Below are positions 34,231-45,735 of a DNA stretch of 64,000 nucleotides, piece after piece (the first letter of the stretch is position 1; each line of letters opens with the position of its first letter). The stretch comes from Adiantum capillus-veneris. Its lineage: Eukaryota; Streptophyta; Polypodiopsida; Polypodiales; Pteridaceae. Both the position numbers and the translations under genes were made by a program. A model generated the notes under the pieces. That model had not been told where the DNA came from and did not search any database. It saw nothing but the letters and a program-made list of their open reading frames with translations. The DNA lies in contig CM043964.1 of assembly GCA_014529385.2 (NCBI GenBank), forward strand, positions 132,695,920-132,759,919, given 5' to 3'.

Positions 34231-36820
34231 CTGCAAAAAGAAGAAAATATTATGCATAAAATAATGACAATATCAAAGAAAGATATCATTATTTTATAGT
34301 CCAATAGGTCCATTGTATGGAAGACTTAGAGTGCCTCTTACATGGTGCCTCCAAGGTTTCCAAAAAATAAAATCATTGGAAAAAAAAGTCCACTGTGTCT
34401 CCAATCTATTGCCCATTTGAAGCATAGAGAGAACCAAGGTCCACCACTTGTCCAAGCTAGACATGGAGCATTCACACAAGATCCAACACTTATCCAAGAA
34501 CCCTATATTATATGTGGTAACATGGGATGCATTGATGCAACAAAAGTAGTCTAGCCTCCTCATCCATCTCTTTTTTCTTGTAGCCTAGAGGGATTAGTTT
34601 CAAGGTCTATCACTAGTCAAAAACTACACATAGAACATTGATACAAGGTTCCACCACATGTGAAACCTATCATCTCTAGTAGCATGGATGGTTTGATATC
34701 AAGGTTCATCGCGTGTCCTACCTATACTCTATTGTAGCATAGAGATTCTGGTTTGGTGGTACTATACTTGTCCAAACTTGGCTTGTTGTTGATATCTGGA
34801 GGTAATCAAGGGTCCTCCACTTGTCCAAGTTAGGCATATAAAACAATTTCAAGGTCCACCATATGTAGAACATATGATTTATTATAGCATGCATGGTCTT
34901 ATTTCATGGGCAACCATCTTCTCTCCAACATGTGTCCAACCTCGCCTCCTTTGAAGCATGGAGAGAAGCAAGGTCCACCACTTATCAAAGCTATTATTTT
35001 CTCCCAGTGCTTTCCAAACCCATAATACGTTGTACATGGGGGGGGGGGATTCTTGTTTCAATGTCCACCACTTGGCTAAGATTGGATCCATTGAAACATA
35101 AAGAGAAGCAATCTCTACCATTTGTCCAAGCTAGGTGCCATTGAAACATGAAAACCCCATAATATGTTGTATATGGGGGGTGTTTTTCAAGGTCTACCAC
35201 TTGTCTAAGCTATGGTCCATTGGAACATGGAGAGAAGCAAAGCTCCACCACTTTTCTAAGCTAGGATCCATTGAAACATGGAGAGAAGCAAGCTCCATTG
35301 TTTGTCTAAGCTAGGCTCCATTGGAACATGGAGAAAACAAGCTCCACCACTTGCCTATTATTGCATAAAGATTCTGGTTTGAAGGTCCACCCCTTGTCCA
35401 ACCTTGCCTTCATGTATGGAGATAATCAAGAGTGCAATGCTTCTCTAAGCTAGGGACATAAAAGAGTTTCAAGGTCCACTACATATACGATCTATGATGG
35501 GTTGTAGCATGGGAGGTTTCATTTTAAGGTTGACCACTTCTCCAGCTCCGCTTATCCAACCTCAGATCCATTGAAGAATGGAGAATAAAGGTGTACCAAC
35601 TCTCCAAAATAGGCAAGAAAATATCTATAAAACCCATGAATTGTTAATATATGCTATGCTCTGGAGTTTTGTTTGAAGGTCCACTCCTTATCCAAGCTAC
35701 ACTCCATTGAAGCATGGAAATAAGTAAGATATATCTCTAGTCCAAGATAGGATCCATTGAAACATAGAGAGAATCAAGGTCCACCAATTGTCCAAGCTAT
35801 GCATGGGTAATTGATAAAAGGACCACTACGTTTTCACCTATACTATGGTCTATCATGGATGGTTTCATATCCCACCAATTTTCCAACCTATTTAGTAGGT
35901 TGTATTATGGGGGTTTGGTTTCAAGGTACTTCACTTGTCTAAGGTGGGTTCCATTGAACCATGGAGAGAAACAATGTCTACCACTTGTCCGAAATATGCT
36001 CCTTTAAAACATAAAAACAAGGTCCACCACTTGTCCAAGATAATGTTTCTCTCCATTGAAGCATGGAGAGAAACAAGGTCTACCACCTGTCCAAAATATG
36101 CTCCATTGAAACATAAAAGCAAGGTCCACCACTTGTCCAAGCTAATATAACAAATGGGTGTTGGTTACAAGGTGTACCACACTATTCTAAACTAGTCTCC
36201 ATGCAAGGTCCACCACATGTCCAAGCTATATGAGCTTGGTTTGAAGGTCTACCACACCTCTTGAAATTGGGATCCATGTAAGGTCCACCTTTTGTCAAGC
36301 TATGCCTTTAGTGAGTACTAAAACTAAGTAAATTGAAGTACTTAAATACCTTTCCAAGCTCATTAATATTTTGGTCTCTAAGGCCACCACCACATGTCTA
36401 ATCTATGCTCTAATTGATTACTTATTCTAGTTCTCAAAGTCCAAACATAAGCTCCCTTCTAGCAAGGTTAGTTTAAATTTAGGCTCCATCACCTGTCTAA
36501 GCTAGGTTCAATTATGAAGCATCACCATTTAACCATGCTATGATCTAATGTATCATATCAAGGGGGTATTGATAAAAGGTCCAAAACTTATTGAGTTTAA
36601 GCTCTTAAGTAATTAAGTCTTTGTGGGTATTAAATGTTATAGTTTTAGTCTAAAGATCCACCATTCAAAAACTCAAGTAATTTACTATTTACATTCAAAA
36701 CTTGAATGCTTGAGATAAAAAATACAAACTCAATCAATACTATATAAAGAAAAATCTAACATTAAGAGTATCAAATCAGTAACAAGAAACACTAACATGC
36801 ACAAGAAACTCAAAACATAC
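34231..36820 (-). other. Intron 2, about 2.6 kb, filled with satellite repeats
   Basis: Donor GTATGT and acceptor CTTTTTGCAG flank a stretch made mostly of degenerate copies of the 18-bp core and the GAAACATGGAGAGAAGCAAG landmark. The copies lie in the same direction as the blocks to its right and opposite to block 1. A G homopolymer (35,039-35,048) is included. No exon-like segment was found inside. Confidence 0.6.
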
Positions 36821-38201
36821 GTGTCTCCATTTCCAAAAAGTCCTCCATTGACAGAGGATGTTGTTGTTTTTCTTCTTCTTCTCTTTGTGGAGAGCACTCC
36901 TTTGTAACAGGCACAATGTCGTCTGATTGCGAAGTGGATTGTTGAAGTCCAGCCCATTTTTCTATATCTTCATGAGACTTAACAAAGTCTAGCAGCATGG
37001 TCTCCACGTTTTTTGCCTCCTCCACACTATCAATTAAGCATATAACTTCTTTTTTCTGTTGTATTCCTTCTTGTGCAACCAAGGATCCATCACCAAAAAC
37101 ATCAACAAGCTTGCGGTCTTCAAAACAATATGTACGAATGTAGTGCTTGACCAAAGCTCTTTTTTTAGCCTCCAAATATTGCAAATCTGACATATCGTTA
37201 TCTGCTACTTGAAGAAGAGAACAATCAATTGGCATGGGATGTTCCTTTGATCTTCTTCTCAGGTCTTCAAATGCATTGCCTTGTCCCAAGAAGGCAATAA
37301 CTGTTAGGAATTGAATTGCTCCTTTGCAAGGAGCCGATGGAAAGTGATGCAATGCACCACAACAATGGTAGCTCAAATTATCTCCCATGGCGTGAAAGGC
37401 ACATTGCAATTTTGTGAAGTTAGTGAAATCCACAAATGCAAGAAAGACAAATCCAGGATCTGTTGACCCTCCAGCAATAGCCAAGATCCCATCCAAAGCA
37501 TTGCTAAATTTCTCCTCACTCCACTTCAAATTGCCTCCAACGTTTTTTGTCATATCTAAAACACATAAGCCAATAGGCACTTTATTATTGAAGTGGCGCA
37601 TCAAGTAGAGATTGCCTTCCATTTGTAGGCTCACCACATAGATTGACCATGGAAAATCTCTAGGCTCAGTTTTCTCCTTTTGAAGGTGAATTGCCCATTG
37701 CATGTATTTTATTGCTCCATCTGGAAAAGCCATTTTCTTTGTTCCACGCATCAAACTAGATATGATCCATTCCTTGCATAGCATTAATTTTTTTTTATAA
37801 ACAACATCATTGATGTTATACATTTTGACCACCTCCTCCCAGTCTTTACATAGTGAAGACTCATTCAAATTGTTGAAGCCTTCAAGAAGTGCATCTTGAA
37901 TCAATTTGTCTTGCTTCAACTGCTTGATTCGATCATACATGTCAGTTGCATCACCATCCTTTGCACTCTTTGACAATAAAATCTTCTCATCTCTAATCTC
38001 TTCTTGAATATTCTTTACCTCTGATTCGTCAAGGCCACAAAGGTATCTAAATACAATTGTTGGGGGTTTCTTATTCTCCTCTTCTAGCTTTTCAATGATT
38101 TTTATCCAGCAATCATAAATTAAATCAGAGTATGTGACCATGTGTGTCTATTTAGCAATCCAACTTGCTACTGCACTCATTCTTGCCAATCGAAGAAAAG
38201 C
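36821..38201 (-). pseudogene. Exon 2: DNA-methyltransferase-like domain (catalytic motif lost)
   Basis: The exon starts after TTTTTAG, has one stop (38,150) and is then open for about 440 codons. Counting from the internal Met at 38,141, the first 130 residues are charged and helical. At about 190-250 the text LCVLDMTKN, SNALDGILAIAG, GFVFLAFVDF resembles the motif IV strand, helix and next strand of beta-class N6/N4 DNA methyltransferases, but the catalytic DPPY/W is DMTK. At 333-375 HYIRTYCFEDRKLVDVFGDGS followed by EVICLIDSVEEAKNVE fits the permuted AdoMet-binding motif I (DPFxGxGT, then a strand ending in acidic D). ParB plus DNA methylase is a known combination in phage and bacterial proteins. 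Activity is unlikely without DPPY. The C-terminus is acidic/Gln-rich. Confidence 0.5.
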
Positions 38202-38285
38202 CTAAAAAGAAATAGAGAAATAATTAAACTATTGAGCAAGATTTGCTAATTAAACACTATAAAAAAGACAAAGAAAATAACTTAC
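38202..38285 (-). other. Intron 1, 84 bp
   Basis: On minus it begins GTAAGT after GGATGGGAT and ends CTATTTCTTTTTAG before GCTTTTCTTCG. It is phase 0, AT-rich and of normal plant intron size. It is the only intron of the gene free of satellite text. Confidence 0.8.
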
Positions 38286-39449
38286 ATCCCATCCGGCACG
38301 AGATGCATGTCCCTCTGCAATTCCACTTGCTGCCTTTGGTGGTCGTCCTGAGAAGATCCATTGACTCCGTAAATGTCTCAATATTTGGCTGTAAGGTTGC
38401 TTGACATACAATGCCTGAGCCTCCTCATTTGCAATGGCAGATATAGCAGTTGCAACAAATGGAGGAGCATTCACAACAATGCGAGCCTTTCTAAATTTAT
38501 ACATGCTAATTAGTCTTTCAAATATCTCTTTGTTGTTTTGTTCATTGTGAAGCAAAAATTTTGCAGCATAGATTGAATGCTACCCATCAAGAATTTAATA
38601 ATGATAATCTTTAATTTTTTGCTCCTCTACCTCTTCTACTGCCAAAGGAGTCCCCTTCTTTGAATTTGCATTTCAAATAGGCATCAAATATGTACATGCT
38701 GCAGGCTTGGTCGTACTCCATGAAAATCCAAATAACACACTTTCAGCGTGTTTTTTTTCCATAATACATGCATTGTAGTGATCAGGAGCAAGACAAAAAT
38801 TTTGAATAGGGATATCAAATTCCCTATATTGGAAAGAAAAATAATTTATGTACTTATTCATTCCACCCGTATCTTTTTCTTGTCCTTTCATGGCCTCAGC
38901 TTCTAAAACATCTGGATCCACAATTCTCATCTTTGACATTGAACCCTCTGTTGATGAGGATGCCAAAGATGCCTTGTCTACATCCAAAATGGAACTAGTT
39001 CGCTTAGCTGCTACTTTCTGCACTTTTGCTTGCTTCTTTGTGGATGGTGGTCATGAAGCTTTCACCTTTTTTCGTTGTAGTGTGGCAATGATGGAGCTTT
39101 GAAGTTGATCTGCTGTGATATTTGGATTTGATTCTGCAAACTTCCATCCTCGAGAAAACATTGTCCCTTCTTTGTTTCTAGACATGTGCTCCAATGCATA
39201 TGCTCCTGGAGATAGTTGAAATTCTAGATTCATTGGAACTAGAATGTCAATGCATTCCACCTCCGGATGACTATCAACTACAGAGATAGATGCTTCCACA
39301 ACTTGTCCAACCTATTTGGCAATAAATATATCCACCTTATGAAATTGGGCACCCTCTATACCATGTATGTCCAAATACCATTTCCTAAGATCATTGCAAG
39401 TATAGTCAACAGAGACAACAACCCTCGCAACCTGTTTTTTTGGAGCCAT
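38286..39449 (-). pseudogene. Exon 1: N-terminal region and ParB/DGQHR-like domain
   Basis: The exon is exactly 388 codons in one frame, with five stops. Residues 1-130 (MAPKKQVARVVVSVDY onward) are not recognised. A basic Lys/Ala/Ser linker follows at about 131-175. From about 210 there is a ParB-like pattern: IPIQNFCLAPDHYNA, a following helix, then, after two stops in five codons, YHY-ILDG-HSIYAAKFLL, where the gaps are the stop codons. In ParB/DGQHR proteins the corresponding motif is hhDGQHRhxAh. The glutamine expected there is exactly the codon read as TAG (38,582), so a C-to-T change of CAG is the simplest origin. ParB-like domains bind or cleave nucleic acid or hydrolyse CTP. Identification is from motif order only. 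Confidence 0.6.
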
Positions 39450-39519
39450 CTTTCCTGAAACAAAAAAAACCAAATGTTATTTTAACATATACTTTTTTGT
39501 AATGGATTAAGTTTGTGTG

Positions 39520-42500
39520 AATACAAGGTCCACCACTTGTTCAAGCTAGATCTAAGCAAGTATACATAGTGATCTTTTAAGCTAGTAAACTAAGGGAAGG
39601 GAGAAGTAAGGTCCACCACTTGTCCAAGCTCAGCTCTAGATAACATGGAGAGATTCGAGGTCTACTAATTGTCTAATATAGGCTAACTATATTGAAACAT
39701 AGAGAGAAGCAAAGGTCCAACACTTGTCCAATCTAGGTTCCATTGAAACATGGAGAGAAGGATGCTCCACCATTTGTCCAAAATAGGCTCCATTGAAACA
39801 TGAAGAGAAGCAAGATGCACCATGTCTTCGAGATGCTAGGCTCCATCGAAATACCTTAAACCCATGATATTTTGTATATGTGGGGTTTAAATTCAAGGTC
39901 TACCACTTGTCCAACCTATTATCCCTAGTAGCATGAGTGGTTTGGTCTCAAGATTCACCACTTTTCCACTCTATGTCATTATATTAAGAAGATCTGGGTG
40001 TTAAGGTCCACCACTTGTCCAACCTATAAGGCTATACCTTAAATGGTATTATTTACCACCACTTGGAATACACATGATAGGTTTTACATAGGGGTCTGGT
40101 TCCAAGGTCCACCACTTGTCCAAGCTAACTCTATTGAAACATACAGAGAATCAAAGGTCCACCACTTGTCCAAGCTAGGCTCCATTGAAACATGGAGAGA
40201 AGGATGTTCCACCATTTGTCCAAGCCAGGTCGATTGAAACATGAAGAGAAGCAAGTTGCACCATGTCTCCAAAATGCTAGGCTCCATTGAAATATCTTAA
40301 ACCCATGATATTTCGTACATGGGGGGTTTACATTCAAGGTCCACCACTTGTCCAACCTATTATCACTAGTAGCATGAGTGGTTTGGTGTCAAGATTCACC
40401 ACTTTTTCACTCTATGTCATTATATTAAGAAGATCTGGGTGTTAAGGTCCACCAGTTGTCCAACATATAAAGCTATATCTTAAAGGATATTGTTTCTCAC
40501 CACTTGGAATGACCATGGTAGGTTGTACATGGGGGTTTGGTTCCAAGGTCCACCACTTGTCCAAGCTAACTCTATTGAAACATAGAGAGAAGCAAAGGTC
40601 CACCACTTGTCCAACCTATTATCATTAGTAGCATGAGTGGTTTGGTGTCAAGATTCACCACTTTTTCACTCTATGTAATTATATTAAGAAGATCTGGGTG
40701 TTAAGGTCCACCACTTGTCCAACATATAAGGCTATATCTTAAAGGATATTGTTTCTCACCACTTGGAATGACCATGGTAGGTTGTACATGGGGGTTTGGT
40801 TCCAAGGTCCACCACTTGTCCAAGCTAACTCTATTGAAACATAGAGAGAAGCAAAGGTCCACCACTTGTCCAAGCTAGGGTCCATTGAAACATGAAGAGA
40901 AGCAAGCTGCACCATGTCTCCAAGAAGCTAAGATCCATTGAAATACCTTAAACCCACCATATTTTGTACATGGGGAGTTTACATTCAAGGTTCACCACTT
41001 GTCCAACCTATTATCTCTAGTAGCATGAGTGGTTTGGTCTCAAGATTCACCACTTTTCCACTCTATTTCATTACGTTAAGAAGATCTGGGTGTTAAGGTC
41101 GACCACTTGTCCAACCTATAAGGGTATATCTTAAAGGGTATTCTTTCTCACCACTTGAAATGTCCATGATATGTTTTACATGGGGGTTTGGTTCCAAGGT
41201 CCACCACTTGTCCAAGCTAACTCTATTGAAACATAGAGAGAAACAAAGGTCCACCACTTGTCCAAGCTAGGCTCCATTGAAACATGAAGAGAAGGATGAT
41301 CTACCATTTGTCGAAGCTAACTCTATTGAAACATGGGGGGTTTACATTCAAGGTCCACCACTTGTCCAACCTATTAACGCTAGTAGCATGAGTGGTTTGG
41401 TCTCAAGATTCACCACTTTTTCACTCTATGTCATTATATTAAGAATATCTGGGTGTTAAGATCCACCACTTGTCCAACCTATAAGGCTATATCTTAAGGG
41501 TTATTCTTTCTCACCACTTGGAGTGACCATGATAGGTTTTACATGGGGGTTTGGTTCCAAGGTCCACCACTTGTCCAAGCTAGGGTCCATTGAAACATGG
41601 AGAGAAGGATGCTCATTGAAGCACGAAGAGAAGGAAGCTGCACCATTTCTCCAAGATGCTAGGCTCCATTGAAATACCTTAAACCCACAATATTTCTTAC
41701 ATGGGGGGTTTACATTCACGGTCCACCACTTGTCCAACCTATTATCCATAGTAGCATGAGTGGTTTGGTTTGAAGATTCACCACTTTTCCACTCTATGTC
41801 ATCAAAATAAGAAGATTTGGGTTTTAAGGTCGACCACTTGTCCAACCTATAAGGCTATATCTTAAAGGGTATTCTTTCTCACCACTTGGAATGACCATGA
41901 TATGTTTTACATGGGGGTTTGGCTCCAAGGTCCACAACTTCTCCAAGCTAACTCTATGAAAACATAGAGAGAAGAAAAGGTCCACCACTTGTCCAAGCTA
42001 GGTTCCATTGAAACATGGAGAGAAGGATGAGTCACCATTTTTCGAAGATAGGCTTCATTGAAACATGAAAAGAAGCAAGTTGCACCATGTCTCCAAGATG
42101 CTAGGATCCATTGAAATACCTTAAACCCACGATATCTTTTACGTGTGGGGTTTAAATTCAAGGTTAGCCACTTGTCCAAGCTATTATCCCTAGTAGCATG
42201 AGTGGTTTAGTCTCAAGATTCACCACTTTTCCACTCTATGTCATTATATTAAGAAGATCTGGGTGTTAAGGTCGACCACTTGTCCAACCTATAAGGGTAT
42301 ATCCTAAAGGGTATTCTTTCTCACCACTTGGAATGACCATGAAATGTTTTACATGGGAGTTTGGTTCCAAGTTCCACCACTTATCGAGGCTAACTCTATT
42401 CTTCTCATAGAGAGAAGCAAAGGTCCAGCAGTTGTCCAAGATAGGCTCCATTTAAACATGGAGAGAAGGATGCTCAACCATTTGTCAAAGCTAACTCTAT

Positions 42501-45500
42501 TGAAACATGGTGATTTTACGTTCAAGGTCCACCACTTGTCCAAGCTACTATCACTAGTAGCATGAGTGGTTTTGTTTCAAGTTTCACCACTTTTTCACTC
42601 TATGTCATTATATTAAGAATATCTGGGTGTTAAGGTCCACCACTTGTCCAACCTATAAGGCTATATCTTAAAGGTTGTTCTTCTCACCACTTGGAGTGAC
42701 CATGATAGGTTTACATTGGGGTTTGGTTCCAAGGTCCACCAATTGTCCGAGCTAACTCTATTGAAACATAGAGAGAAGCAAAGGTCCACCACTTGTCCAA
42801 GCTAGGGTCCATTGAAACATGGAGAGAAGGATGCTCCACCATTTGTCCAAGATAGGCTCTATTGAAACATGACGAGAAGCAAGCTGCACCATGTCTCCAA
42901 GATGCTAGGCTCCATCAAAATACATTAAACCCATGATATTTCGCAGATGAGGGGTTTACATTCAAGGTCCACCACTTGTCCAAGCTATTAATGCTAGTAG
43001 CCTGAGTGGATTTGTCTCAAGATTCACCAATTTTATTAAGAATATGTGGGTATTAAGGTCCACCACTTGTCCAACCTATAAGGCTACATCTTAAAGGTTA
43101 TTCTTTCTTACCACTTGGAGTGACCATAATAGGTTCTACATGGGGGTTTGGTTCCAAGGTCCACCACTTGTCCAAGCTAACTCTATTGAAACATAGAGAG
43201 AAACAAAGGTCCACCACTTGTCCAAGCTAGGCTCCATTGAAACATGGAGAGAACGATGCTCCACCATTTGTCGAAGCTAAGTCTACTGAAACATGGGGGG
43301 TTTACGTTCAAGGTCCACCACTTGTCCAAGCTATTATCGCGAGTAGCATGAGTGGTTTTGTCTCAAGATTCACCACTTTTCCACTATATGTCATTATATT
43401 AAGAATATTAGGGTGTTAAGGTCCACCACTTGTCCAACCTATAAAGCTATATCTTAAAGGTTATTCTTTCTCACCACTTGGAGTGACCATGATAGGTTTT
43501 ACATGGGGGTTTGGTTCCAAGGTCTACCACTTGTCCAAGCTAACTCTATTGAATCATAGAGAGAAGCAAAGGTCTACCACTTGTCCATGATAGGGTCCAT
43601 TGAAACATGGAGAGAAGGATGCTCCACCATTTGTCCAAGATAGGCTCCATCGAAAAATGAAGAGAAGCAAGATGCACCATGTATTCAAGATGCTAGGCTC
43701 CATCGAAATACCTTAAACCCACGATATTTTGTACATGGGGGGTCTACATTGAAGGCCCACCACTTGTCCAAGCTATTATCGCTAGTAGCATGAGTGGGTT
43801 TGTCTCAAGATTCACCACTTTTCCACTCTATGTCATTATATTAAGAATATGTGGGTGTTAAGGTCCACCACTTGTCCAACCTATAAGGCTATATCTTAAA
43901 GGTTATTCTTTCTTAAGAGAGAGAAGCAAAGGTCCACCACTTGTCCAAGCTAGGCTCCATTGAAACATGGAGAGAAGGATGCTCCACCATTTGTCCAAGA
44001 TAGGCTCCATTGAAACATGACGAGAAGCAAGCTGCACCATGTCTCCAAGATGCTAGGCTCCATCGAAATACATTAAACCCACGATATTTCGTAGATGAGG
44101 GGTTTACATTCAAGGTCCACCACTTGTCCAAGCTATTATTTCTAGTAGCCTGAGTGGTTTGGTCTCAAGATTCACCACTTTTATTAAGAATATGTGGGTG
44201 GTAAGGTCCACCACTTGTCCAACCTATAAGGCTACATCTTAAAGGTTATTCTTTCTTACCACTTGGAGTGACCATGATAGGTTTTACATGGGGGTTTGGT
44301 TCCAAGGTCCACCACTTGTCCAAGCTAGGCTCCATTGAAACATGGAGAGAAGGATGCTCCACCATTTGTCGAAGCTAACTCTATTGAAACATGGGGGCTT
44401 TACGTTCAAGGTCCACCACTTGTCCAAGCTATCACTGCTAGTAGCATGAGTGGTTTTGTCTCAAGATTCACCACTTTTTCACTCTATGTCATTATATTAA
44501 GAATATTAGGGTGTTAAGGTCCAACACTTGTCTAACCTATAAGGCTATATTTTAAAGGTTATTCTTTCTCACCACTTGGAGTCACCATGATAGGTTTTAC
44601 ATGGGGGTTTGGTTCCAAGGTCCACCACTTGTCCAAGCTAACTCTACTGAAACATAGAGAGAAGCAAAGGTCCACCACTTGTCTAAGCTAGGGTCCATTG
44701 AAACATGGAGAGAAGGATGCTCCACCATTTGTCCAAGATAGGCTCCATTGAAACATGACGAGAAGCACGCTGCACCATGTCTCCAAGATGCTAGGCTCCA
44801 TCAAAAAACATTAAACCCACGATATGTCGTAGATGAGGGGTTTACATTCAAGGTCCAACACTTGTCCAAGCTATTATTGGTAGTAGCCTGAGTGGTTTGG
44901 TCTCAAGATTCACCACTTTTCCACTCTATGTCATTATATTAAATATATGTGGGTGTTAAGGTCCACCACTTGTCCAACCTATAAGGTTACATCTTAAAGG
45001 TTATTCTTTCTTACCACTTGGAGTGACCATGATAGGTTTTACATGGGGGTTTGGTTCCAAGGTCCACCACTTGTCCAAGCTAGGCTCCATTGAAACATGG
45101 AGAGGAGGATGCTCCACCATTTGTCCAAGATAGGCTCCATTGAAACATGACAAGAATCAAGCTGCACCATGTCTCCAAGATGCTAGGCTCCATCGAAATA
45201 CATTAAACCCACGATATTTCGTAGATGAGGGGTTTACATTCAACGTCCACCACTTGTCCAAGCTATTATTTCTAGTAGCCTGAGTGGTTTGGTCTCAAGA
45301 TTCACCACTTTTATTAAGATCATGTGGGTGTTAAGGTCCACCACTTGTCCAACCTATAACGCTATATCTTAAAGGTTATTCTTTCTTATCACTTGGAGTG
45401 ACCATGATAGGTTTTACATGGGGGTTTGGTTCCATGGTCCACCACTTGTGCAAGCTAACTCTATTGAAACATAGAGAGAAACAAAGGTCCACCACTTGTC

Positions 45501-45731
45501 CAAGCTAGGGTCCATTGAAACATGGAGAGAACGATGCTCCACCATTTGTCGAAGCTAACTCTATTGAAACATGGGTGGTTTACGTTCAAGGTCCACCACT
45601 TGTCCAAGCTATTATTGCTAGTAGCATGAGTGGTTTTGTCTCAAGATTCACCACTTTTTCACTCTATGTCATTATATTAAGAATATTTGGGTGTTAAGGT
45701 CCACAACTTGTCCAACCTATAAGGCTATATC
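39520..45731 (+). repeat. Satellite block 2 (core motif on plus strand), higher-order array
   Basis: AAGGTCCACCACTTGTCC recurs in long units. The landmark TTTGGTTCCAAGG at about 40,535, 40,796, 41,187, 41,550, 42,360, 42,723, 43,148, 43,507, 44,297, 44,608, 45,050 and 45,427 shows two main unit lengths, about 440 and 365 bp. The long form has one extra GAAACATGAAGAGAAGCAAG/ACCATGTCTCCAAGATGC module. Each unit contains four to six core copies about 40-100 bp apart. The array is the reverse complement of block 1. Open frames of 60-114 codons recur at fixed unit positions and are repeat artefacts. Confidence 0.95.
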
Positions 45732-45735
45732 TTAA

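Larger units (their letters stand above)
30731..39449 (-). pseudogene. Multidomain gene: ParB-like, DNA-MTase-like, SET, FCP1/HAD-like
   Basis: Four exons can be joined on the minus strand: 39,449-38,286, 38,201-36,821, 34,230-33,670 and 33,031-30,731. Each junction has GT and AG (GTAAGT/TTTTTAG, GTATGT/TTTTTGCAG, GTAAAG/TTTTCTTAG), and the phases match exactly (0, 1, 1). The ATG follows a further acceptor (TTTGTTTCAG). About 1,360 codons result. Nine in-frame stops lie in exons 1-3 (39,314; 39,053; 38,675; 38,597; 38,582; 38,150; 34,186; 33,976; 33,676, first base on minus) without any frameshift in those exons. Exon 4 carries a 1.32-kb TIR transposon and one frameshift at about 31,243. As read, it is a pseudogene; the alternative is post-transcriptional repair or readthrough. 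No family with this full domain order is known to me. The role would be inferred as chromatin or DNA modification, perhaps serving a mobile element. Confidence 0.7.

Noticed and set aside
30731-39449. Alternative nuclear genetic code to explain the in-frame stops
   Set aside because: All three stop codons are affected, both readable and terminal stops occur, and neighbouring retroelements use stops normally.
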